Notes: a model not told the origin generated them from the sequence alone. A stretch of 45,699 nt of DNA from Levilactobacillus koreensis JCM 16448 (GCF_001435525.1 NZ_AZDP01000076.1:1-45699); one strand, 5' to 3'. Counted from the first letter of the stretch, positions 25,319-34,516 are shown. Made by a program: numbers and translations.

Positions 25319-25371
25319 TACTATTTACCTTGGACTTAAGCAAATCCTCTAAAAGGAGCGTAATCAAACAA

Positions 25372-27420
25372 ATGACAGCACAATTAAATGTAAGCGATTT
25401 CCTACACGGTGGCGATTACAACCCCGAACAGTGGTTGGACCACCCCGAAATTATCGACCAAGACTTTAATTTCTTCAAAGAAGCCAACATTAACGATGTG
25501 ACCTTGGGTATCTTCTCCTGGGCCCAACTAGAACCAGAAGAAGGCAAATTCGACTTCTCCTGGTTGGACGACATCTTCGACCGCGCTGAGGCACAGAACG
25601 GCCACGTTATCCTGGCGACCCCTAGTGGTGCCAAACCGCGTTGGCTGGCCGAAAAGTATCCCGAAGTGTTGCGAACCAACGAAGACGGTTCCAAGAACAT
25701 CTTCGGTGAGCGCCACAACCACTGCTACACCTCCCCCGTTTACCGGCAGAAGGTCCAAGAGATCAACCGCAAGCTGGCCGAACGGTACGGCCACCGCAAG
25801 AGCCTGATTCTCTGGCATATTTCTAACGAGTACGGTGGCTCCTGCTACTGTGACCTTTGCCAAGACGCCTTTCGTGACTGGCTCAAAGCCAAGTACCACA
25901 CGCTGGACAACCTGAACCGGGCCTACTGGGCTAAGTTCTGGAGCCACACCTACACCAGCTGGGATCAGGTACATTCTCCATCTCCACTGGGCGACCAGAC
26001 CTTATTGGGCCTGAACCTCGACTGGAAACGGTTCGTCACCGACCGCACGATTGATTTCTATGAAGCCGAAATTAAACCGTTGCGCGAACTGACGCCCAAC
26101 ATCCCCATCACCACGAACTTCATGGGCGGCAACCCCCCCGAATCCCACGTTCACTACGACCTGGACTACCAAAAGTTCGCGCAACACGTCGACATCGTCA
26201 GCTGGGATTCCTATCCTAACTGGGCCAACGACTACGAAAGTACCGCGCACCTCGCAATGAAGACCGCACTCATGAACGATGTGATGCGAAGCCTCAAGCA
26301 CCAGAACTATTTGATCATGGAAAGCACGCCTTCCCAAGTCAACTGGCACCCTTACAACCGTGCTAAATTACCCGGCATGCATCAAATGGGGTCGCTCCAA
26401 CAGGTTGCTCACGGCGCGGATGCCGTCAACTACTTCCAGCTTCACCAGTCCCGCGGCTCATCCGAAATGTTCCACGGCGCCGTTATCACCCATCAGCTCA
26501 GCGATAAGACCCGCATCTTCAAGGAAGTTGCTCAGGTCGGCCAAGACTTGGTCAACTTAAAACCCGCTAAGGCCACGCATTATCAGTCAGCCAAGGTCGC
26601 TATTGTTTACGACTACGACAACATGTGGGCCCTCGATGATTCACGCAATTATTCAAACGAAACAAAAAAGTATTGGCGGACCATTCAGGAACACTACCAA
26701 TATTTCTGGGAACACGACATCCCCGTTGACCTGATCTCCACGCAGGACGACCTGACCCCCTACACACTGGTCATCGATCCGATGCACTTCATGATGAGTG
26801 AAGCCTTCACCGAAAAGCTCCGCGACTACGTGCAGCAGGGTGGCCACTTAGTCGGTACCTACATGACCGGCATAGTCGACAAGAACTTTCTCGCCTACCT
26901 CGGCGGCTGGCCCCAAGCTCTACACGACGTTTACGGCGTCGAATTCCAAGAAACGACCACCCTTTACCCTAAACAGCACAACCACGTGGCCGCCTTCGAC
27001 AAGACCTACACGGTAAACGACTACGCCGATACGGTTACCGTCGACACGGCTCAGTCACTGGCAACGTATCAAGACGACTTTTTCGCCGGCAGTTCTGCAC
27101 TGACCAAGAACACTTGTGGCAAAGGGACTGCCTACTATGTCGCCGCCCGGACAGAGGAAGCCTTCCTCGAAGACTTCTACGACCAATTAGCTGACGAGTT
27201 TAGCTTAAAACCAGACTTGCCAATTGAAAAGCAAGGCCCGACCGTCTCCATTCAGGTCCGCGAAAAGGCTGGCCAACAGTTCTTCTTCGTCATCAACTTT
27301 AGCGAAAAGCCCGCTACCGTCACGACAACTAAGTCCCTGACCGAAGTCTTATCGGGTCAAAACGTGGCCGCCGGTACCCAAGCGCTCAAGCCTTTCGACG
27401 TGAAGGTCTACACCGTCTAA
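25372..27420 (+). CDS. lacA: Beta-galactosidase, glycoside hydrolase family 42
   Basis: A 682-residue cytosolic enzyme cleaving terminal beta-galactosides. It has an N-terminal TIM barrel with acid/base Glu153 (WHISNEYGG) and nucleophile Glu317 (LIMESTPSQ). A trimerisation domain (about 395-600) and a small beta domain follow. A zinc-binding cysteine cluster is visible (Cys118 and CYCDLC at 158-163). The ATG at 25372 follows AAAGGAG with a rather long gap of 13 bases. The neighbours are a divergent LacI-type repressor and a LacS-type permease, so lactose or a related galactoside is the likely substrate. Many GH42 enzymes prefer beta-1,6 or plant galactosides. Confidence 0.93.
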   Translation: MTAQLNVSDFLHGGDYNPEQWLDHPEIIDQDFNFFKEANINDVTLGIFSWAQLEPEEGKFDFSWLDDIFDRAEAQNGHVILATPSGAKPRWLAEKYPEVLRTNEDGSKNIFGERHNHCYTSPVYRQKVQEINRKLAERYGHRKSLILWHISNEYGGSCYCDLCQDAFRDWLKAKYHTLDNLNRAYWAKFWSHTYTSWDQVHSPSPLGDQTLLGLNLDWKRFVTDRTIDFYEAEIKPLRELTPNIPITTNFMGGNPPESHVHYDLDYQKFAQHVDIVSWDSYPNWANDYESTAHLAMKTALMNDVMRSLKHQNYLIMESTPSQVNWHPYNRAKLPGMHQMGSLQQVAHGADAVNYFQLHQSRGSSEMFHGAVITHQLSDKTRIFKEVAQVGQDLVNLKPAKATHYQSAKVAIVYDYDNMWALDDSRNYSNETKKYWRTIQEHYQYFWEHDIPVDLISTQDDLTPYTLVIDPMHFMMSEAFTEKLRDYVQQGGHLVGTYMTGIVDKNFLAYLGGWPQALHDVYGVEFQETTTLYPKQHNHVAAFDKTYTVNDYADTVTVDTAQSLATYQDDFFAGSSALTKNTCGKGTAYYVAARTEEAFLEDFYDQLADEFSLKPDLPIEKQGPTVSIQVREKAGQQFFFVINFSEKPATVTTTKSLTEVLSGQNVAAGTQALKPFDVKVYTV

Positions 27421-27425
27421 GCTGG

Positions 27426-27537
27426 GTCGTACTGCGGCTGCCAGGGATTCCGCCTGCTGTGGGGACGCTTCAGCCTGCAAGAGCACCAGTCTTCTCGCTC
27501 ACGGCTGGCTACATTCCAGTCCTCCTCCGGCTTAGAT
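27426..27537 (-). repeat. Structured repeat module B, internally deleted copy (B3)
   Basis: Minus orientation. Both B ends are present (GTACTGCGGCTGCCAGGGATTCC... and ...CAGTCCTCCTCCGGCTTAGATTG), but the two inner hairpins are missing. It starts six bases after the beta-galactosidase stop and pairs with the A copy at 27607. Confidence 0.75.
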
Positions 27538-27606
27538 TGAATGTTGTATCCTAAAATTAGCTGGATTTTACGCTGGTCAACGTGAGAATTAATGTAGTCT
27601 CATGCC

Positions 27607-27780
27607 ACCGTGTAAGCCGAGAGGTCGGCAGATATGGGCTCAGGCGCGTCGTTCTGCTTAGTCAGTGGGAAATTTTCCCGCTGGCTTAGCAGAAGACCAA
27701 GCTTGAAGACTCGGTATTTTCGAGGCTTCAAGTTGTGTCCGCACCGCTCCAGCCCATATCTGCCGGCCGGTAAGGCGAAG
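27607..27780 (-). repeat. Structured repeat module A, full copy (A3)
   Basis: Minus orientation. Outer arms pair as GGCAGATATGGGCT / AGCCCATATCTGCC. The inner stems are CTTGAAG (27702-27708) / CTTCAAG (27726-27732) and TTCTGCT (27652-27658) / AGCAGAA (27688-27694). The latter is extended here by a long extra stem (AGTGGGAAA / TTTCCCGCT). It lies between the beta-galactosidase and lacS genes. Confidence 0.85.
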
Positions 27781-27864
27781 GTACCACAGTTCTTAGATTC
27801 AACACTTAATGATTATCGCACCAAATCAACCGCTACTGAATTTTACTAAAAATGAGGCATAAAC

Positions 27865-29814
27865 ATGGAAAATACAAATCAACCGGCCGCCGCTAAACAG
27901 CATTTAACGGGTCGCCAATGGATCGAACGGATTTCGTTTTCGTTTGGGAACTTAGGGCACTCTGCGTTCTATGGTGCATTGAGTACCTACTTCATCATCT
28001 ACGTAACCAGTGGGATGTTCGCTGATCTACCAAAAGCCATTGCCAGCAAGCTCATCGGGCTCATTACCGGGTTAGTCGTGATCATTCGGCTGGCCGAAGT
28101 CGTCATTGACCCCATCTTGGGGAATGTCGTCGACAACACCAATACGCGCTGGGGAAAATTCAAGCCCTGGCAAGTCATTGGTGGGGTCACCAGCTCCATC
28201 TTGCTAGTCATCCTATTTACCGGGATCTTTGGCCTTGCAAAAGTTAACTGGATTCTCTTCGCCGTGGTCTTCGTAATTCTCTTCGTGGCCCTCGACATCT
28301 TCTACTCACTCTGTGACGTTTCTTACTGGGGCATGGTCCCCGCCATCAGTGAAGACAGCAAGGAACGGGGAATCTTTACCGCCCTTGGCTCTTTTACCGG
28401 ATCAATTGGGTGGAACGGTCTGACCATGATCGTAGTTCCCGTCACGACTTTCTTCACTTTTCTCGCTACTGGTAAACACGAACAGGGTCCTCAAGGTTGG
28501 CTCGCATTTGCCATTATTATTGCCATCGTCGCCATCCTGTCCGCTTTAGCCGTTGCCTTTGGGACGACCGAAAAACAAAATGTGATTCGGGACGCCGCTA
28601 AGGAAAAGACCAGCATCAAGGACGTTTTCTTAGGGATCGTCCACAATGACCAGATTCTCTGGACCAGTTTGGCTTACCTCATGTACTCGATTGCCTACGT
28701 CTCAACCAACGGGGTGCTGTACTACCTCTTCAAATTTGTCATTGGGAAACCAAACGAATTCTGGATTGCCGGACTAGTCGCCACCATTATCGGTTTCTGC
28801 ACGGCGCCTCTCTACCCGATCTTCAACAAGTTTATTCCTCGTAAAATGTTGTTCACGATTGGTCAAGTCAGCATGATTCTGTCTTACATCCTGTTGATCA
28901 CCGCCCGGACGAATCTCATCATGGTCGTCATTGGCTTGATTCTCTTCAACTTTACGTTTGCCCAACTGGTCACTGTCTTGACCCTGACCGACTCCATCGA
29001 ATACGGTCAATTGAAAAATGGAAACCGGAACGAAGCCGTTACCCTGACGATTCGGCCAATGATTGATAAAATTTCTGGAGCCTTATCAAACGGGATCGTC
29101 GGTTCTATCGCCCTGGTTGCTGGCATGACCGGTAGTGCCACCGCTAAGGACATGACCTCGACCAACATTCACACATTCGAGCTGTTTGCCTTCTACGCCC
29201 CACTGGCCTGCGCCGTCTTGGCCCTATTGATTTTCACCTTCAAGGTTAAGATCACGGAAAAGATGCACGCCGAAATCGTCGACGAACTCCAAGCTAAATT
29301 AGCCAAGGGTGACATCGCCGTTGCGCCAGAAGACGCTACACCAGTCGCCACTGACGAAGCGACCACCATTTTAGCGCCTGCTGATGGTGAGCTCGAAGCC
29401 TTGACCGCCATTCCAGACGAATTGAACGGCTTCCCTGGCAAGGGATTTGCCATCAAACCATCTGGTAATCAGTTATTTGCGCCATTTGATGGGACGGTTA
29501 AATTTACCTTCTCCACCCGGCACGCCTTGGGCATCATCTCCGACTCCGGTGTGGAAATGATCATTCACGTGGGGATTGACACCGTTAACCTTCGTGGCGA
29601 AGGGTTTGTGACCCATTACGAAGACGGCCAGAAGATCAAGGCCAATGACCTATTAATGACCTTTGACCCCGAACGCATTCACCAAGCCAACCTGGATGAC
29701 ACCGTGGTCGTCTTCTTCACGCAACCCGCTCGTGTTCAGAACATGACTGCCTTCACCAGCGGCCAGGTCAAACACGGTCAACCGGTTACGGATGTTACTT
29801 TGACTGCTAAATAA
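27865..29814 (+). CDS. lacS: Galactoside permease of the LacS type with C-terminal IIA domain
   Basis: A 649-residue membrane protein. Residues about 15-475 form a GPH-family symporter with twelve helices (early signature FGNLGHSAFYG; then DPILGNVVDNTNTRWGKFKPW). Residues about 490-649 form a glucose-type PTS EIIA domain with LAPADGE and MIIHVGIDTV. The phosphorylatable histidine is about His568, and a second conserved His is in STRHALG. Such LacS proteins do lactose-proton symport or lactose/galactose exchange, tuned by HPr phosphorylation. A 440-bp gap with repeats separates it from the beta-galactosidase gene. No separate promoter was certain. Confidence 0.93.
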   Translation: MENTNQPAAAKQHLTGRQWIERISFSFGNLGHSAFYGALSTYFIIYVTSGMFADLPKAIASKLIGLITGLVVIIRLAEVVIDPILGNVVDNTNTRWGKFKPWQVIGGVTSSILLVILFTGIFGLAKVNWILFAVVFVILFVALDIFYSLCDVSYWGMVPAISEDSKERGIFTALGSFTGSIGWNGLTMIVVPVTTFFTFLATGKHEQGPQGWLAFAIIIAIVAILSALAVAFGTTEKQNVIRDAAKEKTSIKDVFLGIVHNDQILWTSLAYLMYSIAYVSTNGVLYYLFKFVIGKPNEFWIAGLVATIIGFCTAPLYPIFNKFIPRKMLFTIGQVSMILSYILLITARTNLIMVVIGLILFNFTFAQLVTVLTLTDSIEYGQLKNGNRNEAVTLTIRPMIDKISGALSNGIVGSIALVAGMTGSATAKDMTSTNIHTFELFAFYAPLACAVLALLIFTFKVKITEKMHAEIVDELQAKLAKGDIAVAPEDATPVATDEATTILAPADGELEALTAIPDELNGFPGKGFAIKPSGNQLFAPFDGTVKFTFSTRHALGIISDSGVEMIIHVGIDTVNLRGEGFVTHYEDGQKIKANDLLMTFDPERIHQANLDDTVVVFFTQPARVQNMTAFTSGQVKHGQPVTDVTLTAK

Positions 29815-30052
29815 TGGAATTTGCGTTGAATGGTTGCCCTCCGGCTAAGGTTGTTCACTACCGTCACAATGTTTGGGCTATAGAAACACATGGTTCTTCA
29901 AACATATCTGATTATCTGGTCAATAACTGCTAGAGCCGTGCTCGTAAAGACTGAGCTTGAACCTTACAGCCCACAAGCCTCGAGTTCAGTTGTGCTTCTC
30001 CAAATTCTAGGCACACGGGCACCCCACTCATACGCAAAGTGTCTCTATCTAT

Positions 30053-30089
30053 AAGGCCCCACCAGCTAAAATTGCTGGTGAGGCCTTTT
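30053..30089 (+). terminator. Terminator downstream of lacS
   Basis: AAGGCCCCACCAGC pairs with GCTGGTGAGGCCTTTT, followed by a T-containing tail. It lies 240 bp after the lacS stop. The intervening 29815-30052 shows no gene; a weak resemblance to inner parts of module A near 29950-29995 was not strong enough to call. Confidence 0.75.
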
Positions 30090-30154
30090 GTATGTTGCCA
30101 TTATCAGTACATTGTGCGAGACTCAATTTAGCCTAATCGCCTTCAAAATTTCAC

Positions 30155-30185
30155 TTGACTGTAACGTTACGGTACAGCTTAAACT
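30155..30185 (+). promoter_or_regulatory. MerR-type promoter of the esterase-MFS operon
   Basis: The -35 TTGACT (30155-30160) and -10 TAAACT (30180-30185) have a 19-bp spacer, the overlong spacing typical of promoters activated by MerR-family proteins. The spacer contains a near-perfect 19-bp palindrome centred at 30168 (CTGTA.CGT-T-ACG.TACAG, 30159-30177, one mismatched pair). No MerR gene is in the window. Confidence 0.7.
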
Positions 30186-30231
30186 GAACAAAGACTAAAT
30201 TAATTAGACAACAGGGAAGAAGGATTCTGAA

Positions 30232-31659
30232 ATGTCACATCCTAACAAAAAATTTAATCACGTTCGAGAATGGCTCGGCGTCCCTTATGGCACTGCTAGC
30301 CGTTTCCAAAAGGCTCAGCTTGTCCCGTTTGAGGCCAACCATGACTACAGCCAAAGCGGGCCAGCCTCATTGCAATTAACCGATCCTGCTTTTTTAAATT
30401 CCGACAAAGGTGAAAGCGAAGACTGCCTAAATCTTAATATCTGGGCACCAGATAACGTACAAGAAAAACTGCCAGTCGTTGTCTATATCCACGGTGGTGG
30501 CTGGACTTATGGCGCCAATTCTCAAGACACGTCGGACCTATCCGGCTTAGTCGCTAGCGGCAAGGTCATTGGCGTTTCCATTAACTACCGCTTAGGACCA
30601 CTGGGTTGGCTTGAACTATCTCAATATGGCGGAAAATTCAAAGACGCCAGCAACCTTGGCCTCCAAGACATCGTCCTGGCCTTAAAATGGATTCACCAAT
30701 ACATCGGGGACTTTGGTGGTGACGCCGACCAAGTGACGCTTACCGGTCACAGCGCCGGTTCATTCTCACTGTTAACGCTCCTAGCCGTACCTGAAGCTGA
30801 CGGATTATATAACAGATTAGCAGCCTTCTCCGGCTATGCCGCACGTTATATCCCCGCTTGGTGGGCCGAAGAATTAGCCGACAAGGTCTTGAAGACACTA
30901 GCCCTCACTTCACCAGATCAGTTATTAACCGTCGATACCGACTCACTAATGAAGGCCGTTAATCAAGTCCTGCCAACTGACGTTTTGAAACGCGGCAATT
31001 TAAATACACTTTCAATTGGAATTGTTGACGATGAGTTTTTACCAAATGGCATTTTGAAAGCTCATCCCGCCGACGTTATTAAAAGCGGCGAACATAAAGA
31101 TGTCGACCTGATCATCACTTCAACCACGGCCGAAGCAAGCTGGTATGCCGCTAACATGCCAGATAACATTGATCCCAAAAACATCGAAGCCGTCATTGAC
31201 GAAATGGTTTATGATTGCCACATTCCACGCAAACAAGCAGAGGCCATCGCTGTACATTGTGGCGCTGGCAAGGAGTCACCCCTCAATGTCCGGACTCGCT
31301 TCTTTACGGATTATAACTTCACCTTACCGGCTATTCGAGAGGCACATGATCATGCTCAAGCCGGTGGCCGCGTTTACCAACTGAGTGTTGGTCCCGCTGA
31401 AGGTTCCCCCGCTTATCATGGCACCGACATGTACGGTATTGTCGGTCAAGCTGCGCCTCATGCCAGTCAAGAACAACTCGAACGCGATGGCTTTATTAGT
31501 CAGACGCTGATTAACTTTGCGACTGGTCAACATGAAAAGTTATGGTCACCAGTGAAAGCCGACCAGTTAGTTATCAAAGATATCGGTCAGAGGCCTTACA
31601 ACGGTGTCGAGCATGCTAAGACCGTGCTACAGCTATTTAAAGGCATTGATCGTCCCTAA
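30232..31659 (+). CDS. Type-B carboxylesterase
   Basis: A 475-residue alpha/beta-hydrolase ester hydrolase of the carboxylesterase type-B family, cytosolic (no signal peptide). It has SEDCLNLNIW (about 63-72), the oxyanion hole HGGGW (about 87-91), and the nucleophile serine in GHSAG (about 180-184). The acid and histidine lie in the C-terminal half. It carries GAAGGA about seven bases before the ATG. Followed by a short attenuator-like hairpin and an MFS transporter, under a MerR-type promoter. Base composition is visibly more AT-rich than the flanking lac and cit genes. It may hydrolyse a compound that the operon detoxifies or uses. Confidence 0.88.
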   Translation: MSHPNKKFNHVREWLGVPYGTASRFQKAQLVPFEANHDYSQSGPASLQLTDPAFLNSDKGESEDCLNLNIWAPDNVQEKLPVVVYIHGGGWTYGANSQDTSDLSGLVASGKVIGVSINYRLGPLGWLELSQYGGKFKDASNLGLQDIVLALKWIHQYIGDFGGDADQVTLTGHSAGSFSLLTLLAVPEADGLYNRLAAFSGYAARYIPAWWAEELADKVLKTLALTSPDQLLTVDTDSLMKAVNQVLPTDVLKRGNLNTLSIGIVDDEFLPNGILKAHPADVIKSGEHKDVDLIITSTTAEASWYAANMPDNIDPKNIEAVIDEMVYDCHIPRKQAEAIAVHCGAGKESPLNVRTRFFTDYNFTLPAIREAHDHAQAGGRVYQLSVGPAEGSPAYHGTDMYGIVGQAAPHASQEQLERDGFISQTLINFATGQHEKLWSPVKADQLVIKDIGQRPYNGVEHAKTVLQLFKGIDRP

Positions 31660-31673
31660 AATAATCGTTCAAT

Positions 31674-31699
31674 AAAAAGGTGGTTAACCGCCTTTTTTA
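31674..31699 (+). terminator. Hairpin between esterase and MFS genes
   Basis: AAAAAGGTGG-TTAA-CCGCCTTTTTT forms a short stem with a T run. It is close enough to the MFS gene (RBS about 10 bases later) to act as a partial terminator that lowers expression of the transporter relative to the esterase. Confidence 0.6.
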
Positions 31700-31725
31700 T
31701 TTGGCGCAAAGGAGAAGAAAAAGTT

Positions 31726-32892
31726 TTGGCAGAAAAGTTCTCGTTTTTTTCAAAAGATATTGTTTGCGTCATGTTAGCGACCTTTTTTTATCAATTTAGC
31801 ATTCAAGCAGTTAACCCCCTAATGAATGGCTACGCCCGCAACTTAGGGATCAACAGTGCTTTTGCCGGTATCATTGTGGGCATTATGAGTATCACCTCAA
31901 TGTTATTAAGACCCTTTGCCGGCAATTTAACCGATCGCGTTTCCAAATATCGTTTAGCCCTAATCGGTGGGAGTTTGTGTGCGGTTAGTGATTTTGGCTA
32001 CATTTTTGCGGCTAATGTCCCTTGGCTATTAGCCTTTAGAATCATCAATGGTTTAGGCTTCGTCCTATGTACCGTTTGCCTAGCGACCTGGATGGCCTTT
32101 TTAGTTCCCCGTCAACATCTCGGCGCAGCGATGGGGTACTACGGGTTGCTAAACGCCCTGGCAATGGCGATTTCTCCGGCCCTAGCCATCAGCATCTATC
32201 AACTTCTAGGCTACAAATTCATCATCATCCTGGCAGCCTTGAGTGCCGTGGCCATGGTTATCGTTATCCAATTAATCGATAACCATGCAAAATATTCAGC
32301 CAAATTAAAAGACCAGCACTTTAAGATTATCCAACGTGATGCCTTACCCGTAGCGGTCATCTTTTCGCTATTGTCTATCCCCTACTTCGTGACCCAAGCC
32401 GATATTGTCATGTACGTTCAGGAACGTCATTTGACTATTACCGTCAGTCTTTTCTTTCTATGCTATTCACTTGTCTTGATTGTTATTCGGATTCTATTAA
32501 AAAATTATTTCGATACCATTTCATACGGCATCTGGTTTTCCATCTGTATCATTGCAACAATCGGCTATATCACCCTATTAACAATCATGCAAAATAACTT
32601 TGAGATGATCTTGGCAGCTGGATTAATGGCAGTCGGTTTTGGGGTCATGGTTTCCGTGTCCCAATCGACTTCCCTCTTGTTAGCGCCCATCGAAGAACAG
32701 GGACTGGCCAACGCAACCTATTACTTAGGAAGCGATATTGGGATGTCACTTGGCCCCATCATTGGCGGCATTCTGCCAACGATTCTTCCGCTCAAATTCT
32801 TCTATCCCGTGATGTTGCTCATTATTCCTTTGACCGCAATTCTCTATTTTGGCAATCGGCGTAAACTTAATGCTGCCGTCCAATTCAATTGA
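31726..32892 (+). CDS. MFS transporter
   Basis: A 388-residue major facilitator with twelve helices. The loop between helices 2 and 3 carries a GxxxD(R/K)xGR-like signature (FAGNLTDRVSKYR). The first recognisable codon is TTG at 31726 with AAAGGAG 11 bases upstream; no nearer ATG start is plausible without losing helix 1. The substrate is unknown. Sharing an operon with an esterase under a MerR-type promoter suggests drug or aromatic-compound efflux, by inference. Confidence 0.8.
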   Translation: MAEKFSFFSKDIVCVMLATFFYQFSIQAVNPLMNGYARNLGINSAFAGIIVGIMSITSMLLRPFAGNLTDRVSKYRLALIGGSLCAVSDFGYIFAANVPWLLAFRIINGLGFVLCTVCLATWMAFLVPRQHLGAAMGYYGLLNALAMAISPALAISIYQLLGYKFIIILAALSAVAMVIVIQLIDNHAKYSAKLKDQHFKIIQRDALPVAVIFSLLSIPYFVTQADIVMYVQERHLTITVSLFFLCYSLVLIVIRILLKNYFDTISYGIWFSICIIATIGYITLLTIMQNNFEMILAAGLMAVGFGVMVSVSQSTSLLLAPIEEQGLANATYYLGSDIGMSLGPIIGGILPTILPLKFFYPVMLLIIPLTAILYFGNRRKLNAAVQFN

Positions 32893-32897
32893 AATTA

Positions 32898-32939
32898 AAA
32901 GCTCCCAAGGTTGGATTTTACGTCCAACCTTGGGGGCTT
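32898..32939 (+). terminator. Terminator between MFS gene and citG
   Basis: GCTCCCAAGGTTGGA pairs with TCCAACCTTGGGGGC in a 14-15 bp stem with A-rich and T-rich flanks. The genes converge, so it probably acts in both directions. Confidence 0.85.
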
Positions 32940-32994
32940 CACTTTACAATCAAAAATGTTGAATTTCAATTATCACTGATAACCTGCAGTGACC

Positions 32995-33864
32995 CTATAG
33001 ACTAAAGCTGTCATTTTCGATGATCCCTTCGCGGAGGCCAAGGAACGCCGTTAGGATCAATAAGTCAGCCGATCCACCGAGGCTGAGATTATCACGCTCA
33101 AACACCCGGTTCAGCTCGACCAATTTGGCCCAGCCCGCCGCGGTCTTACTCCCGCCAACTGTCAGATAGTCCTGCGCCTGCTGGTGCGCCCATGGCACGA
33201 TGTCTGCGCTCCCGGCCCGTTTGACCAGGTTGGTATCCGTGGAGTTAGCCACAATGGTCAGTAGCGTATCCAGCAGCCGCTGGTTGAGCGTTCCCGTGCT
33301 CTGACGTAACGCCGGTAGCGCCATGTCAAAGACGGTCGGATACCCGGCCTCGGCCTCACCACGAATCCCGGTAATGCCGTCACGCAGGTAGAGTTTTTCC
33401 CCAGCAGTCAGCTGGTCACTGGGTTTATCGGCGAGGCCGTCAAAATCGTGCGTCGTCAGCCCCTGCAACATTTCCTTGACCGTTGGCCGCAGTTCCAAGC
33501 CGACTTGCGCCGCGTACGCACTGGCCGTGACCAGAATTCCCAGTGAGAAAATGGCGCCCTTGTGCGTATTCACGGCATTGGTTGCCGCGCGCATCGCGTG
33601 TTCAGCAGCCACCCCGAATGGCCGAATCCGGCTAAATAAGTCGGTCAGGTCACTCCCGGTAAACGCCGTTCCCACCGCCACACACTGGGTGAAGTACGGT
33701 TGGAGGCTCAATGCACTGTCGATGAAGGTAAACACCGTCATGTCCGGGTGAGGCCCCTGTGAGGCCGGGTCCACCAGGCCGGGTTTTGGTGTGACCGACA
33801 CTTCGTAGAGTAGTGCCCGCAACGCATCCGTCGCTAACGTTTCAGTTGGTTTAGTGGTCGTCAC
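32995..33864 (-). CDS. citG: Triphosphoribosyl-dephospho-CoA synthase
   Basis: Makes the precursor of the citrate lyase prosthetic group from ATP and dephospho-CoA. The product is 289 residues, the usual size. Family features are SVTPKPGLVD (about 22-31), THKGAIFSLG (about 100-109), and GIRGEAEAGYP with GGSADLL near the end. The start is GTG at 33862-33864 with GAGGAGGG eight bases upstream. It overlaps citX by 14 bases. It is the last gene of the citrate cluster. Confidence 0.92.
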   Translation of the reverse strand: MTTTKPTETLATDALRALLYEVSVTPKPGLVDPASQGPHPDMTVFTFIDSALSLQPYFTQCVAVGTAFTGSDLTDLFSRIRPFGVAAEHAMRAATNAVNTHKGAIFSLGILVTASAYAAQVGLELRPTVKEMLQGLTTHDFDGLADKPSDQLTAGEKLYLRDGITGIRGEAEAGYPTVFDMALPALRQSTGTLNQRLLDTLLTIVANSTDTNLVKRAGSADIVPWAHQQAQDYLTVGGSKTAAGWAKLVELNRVFERDNLSLGGSADLLILTAFLGLREGIIENDSFSL

Positions 33865-34420
33865 GAGTCATGCCCTCCTCTGGGTCAAACGTCTTGTGAT
33901 ACATGTCATCAATATAAGCCTGTAGGTCGGCAACACTGTGACGGCGAGACCGTGCGCACTCCTTGGCCGGCCGATTGCAAATAAAGCACCGCCGAGCTTC
34001 CGCGCCTAACTCGGTCCGTGACCAAGAATGGCCCGTCCCGTCCAGCACGTCGACGTCAAAGATACGGCCAAGGTCGGTCGTGTCCTCAAACGTTGCAGCG
34101 AGTTGTTTCACGGTCGCAGCGGCAGTCGTCGTCCGTAAAAATAGCTCGTTACCGGCAACGGTTCCCCAGCTAGCCAGCTGTTCCACGGCAATTCCGTTGG
34201 CCGCTAAAGCCGCCCGAAACTCGTGCACACCGCGCTTAAAGAGTTGCGTGATGGCCGCATTATTTTTAATTGGTCCGGGAATGTTTAATTTGATTGCCAA
34301 CAACGTCTGGTGGGGGTCGGCCCGCAGCGCTTCACGCTGAAAGGCCGCCCGCCGATCCTTGTTCGCCAGCACCCCGGCAATGTCCAACGGCGTTCCCGTT
34401 TCAAAAATAGATGTCGTCAT
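33851..34420 (-). CDS. citX: Apo-citrate lyase phosphoribosyl-dephospho-CoA transferase
   Basis: Attaches the prosthetic group to the acyl carrier subunit CitD. A 189-residue protein with KLNIPGPIKN (about 46-55), LGRIFDVDVLD (about 118-128), and RRCFICNRPAKECARSRRHS (about 143-162), all typical of CitX. The ATG at 34418-34420 follows GAGGAG; the open frame upstream is non-coding leader. A 569-bp gap, filled by a repeat composite and a hairpin, separates it from citF. It may therefore have its own transcription start or be read through. Confidence 0.92.
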   Translation of the reverse strand: MTTSIFETGTPLDIAGVLANKDRRAAFQREALRADPHQTLLAIKLNIPGPIKNNAAITQLFKRGVHEFRAALAANGIAVEQLASWGTVAGNELFLRTTTAAATVKQLAATFEDTTDLGRIFDVDVLDGTGHSWSRTELGAEARRCFICNRPAKECARSRRHSVADLQAYIDDMYHKTFDPEEGMTRDDH

Positions 34421-34450
34421 CACAAACTCCTCCTCGTCATTCTTTACAAC

Positions 34451-34494
34451 AATAGCCATTGTAGCTAGCCAAGTCGCCAGCCGCAATGGCTATT
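34451..34494 (-). promoter_or_regulatory. Hairpin in the citX leader
   Basis: A perfect 11-bp inverted repeat (AATAGCCATTG 34451-34461 / CAATGGCTATT 34484-34494) with a 22-base loop, about 30 bases before the citX ATG. There is no strong T run, so it may be an RNA-processing or stability element rather than a terminator. Next to it is the palindrome ATTTAC-ATG-GTAAAT (34498-34512). Confidence 0.5.
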
Positions 34495-34516
34495 CTCATT
34501 TACATGGTAAATATAG

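Noticed and set aside
27634-27849. Plus frame inside A3, and a similar minus frame at 41776-42081 inside A5
   Set aside because: The shared peptide comes from the repeat itself; the hairpin covariation breaks the protein sequence, so it is not selected as protein.
29815-30052. Possible decayed module A after lacS
   Set aside because: Only scattered short matches (for example CTCGAGTTCAGTTGTG versus CGAGGCTTCAAGTTGTG); too weak to call.
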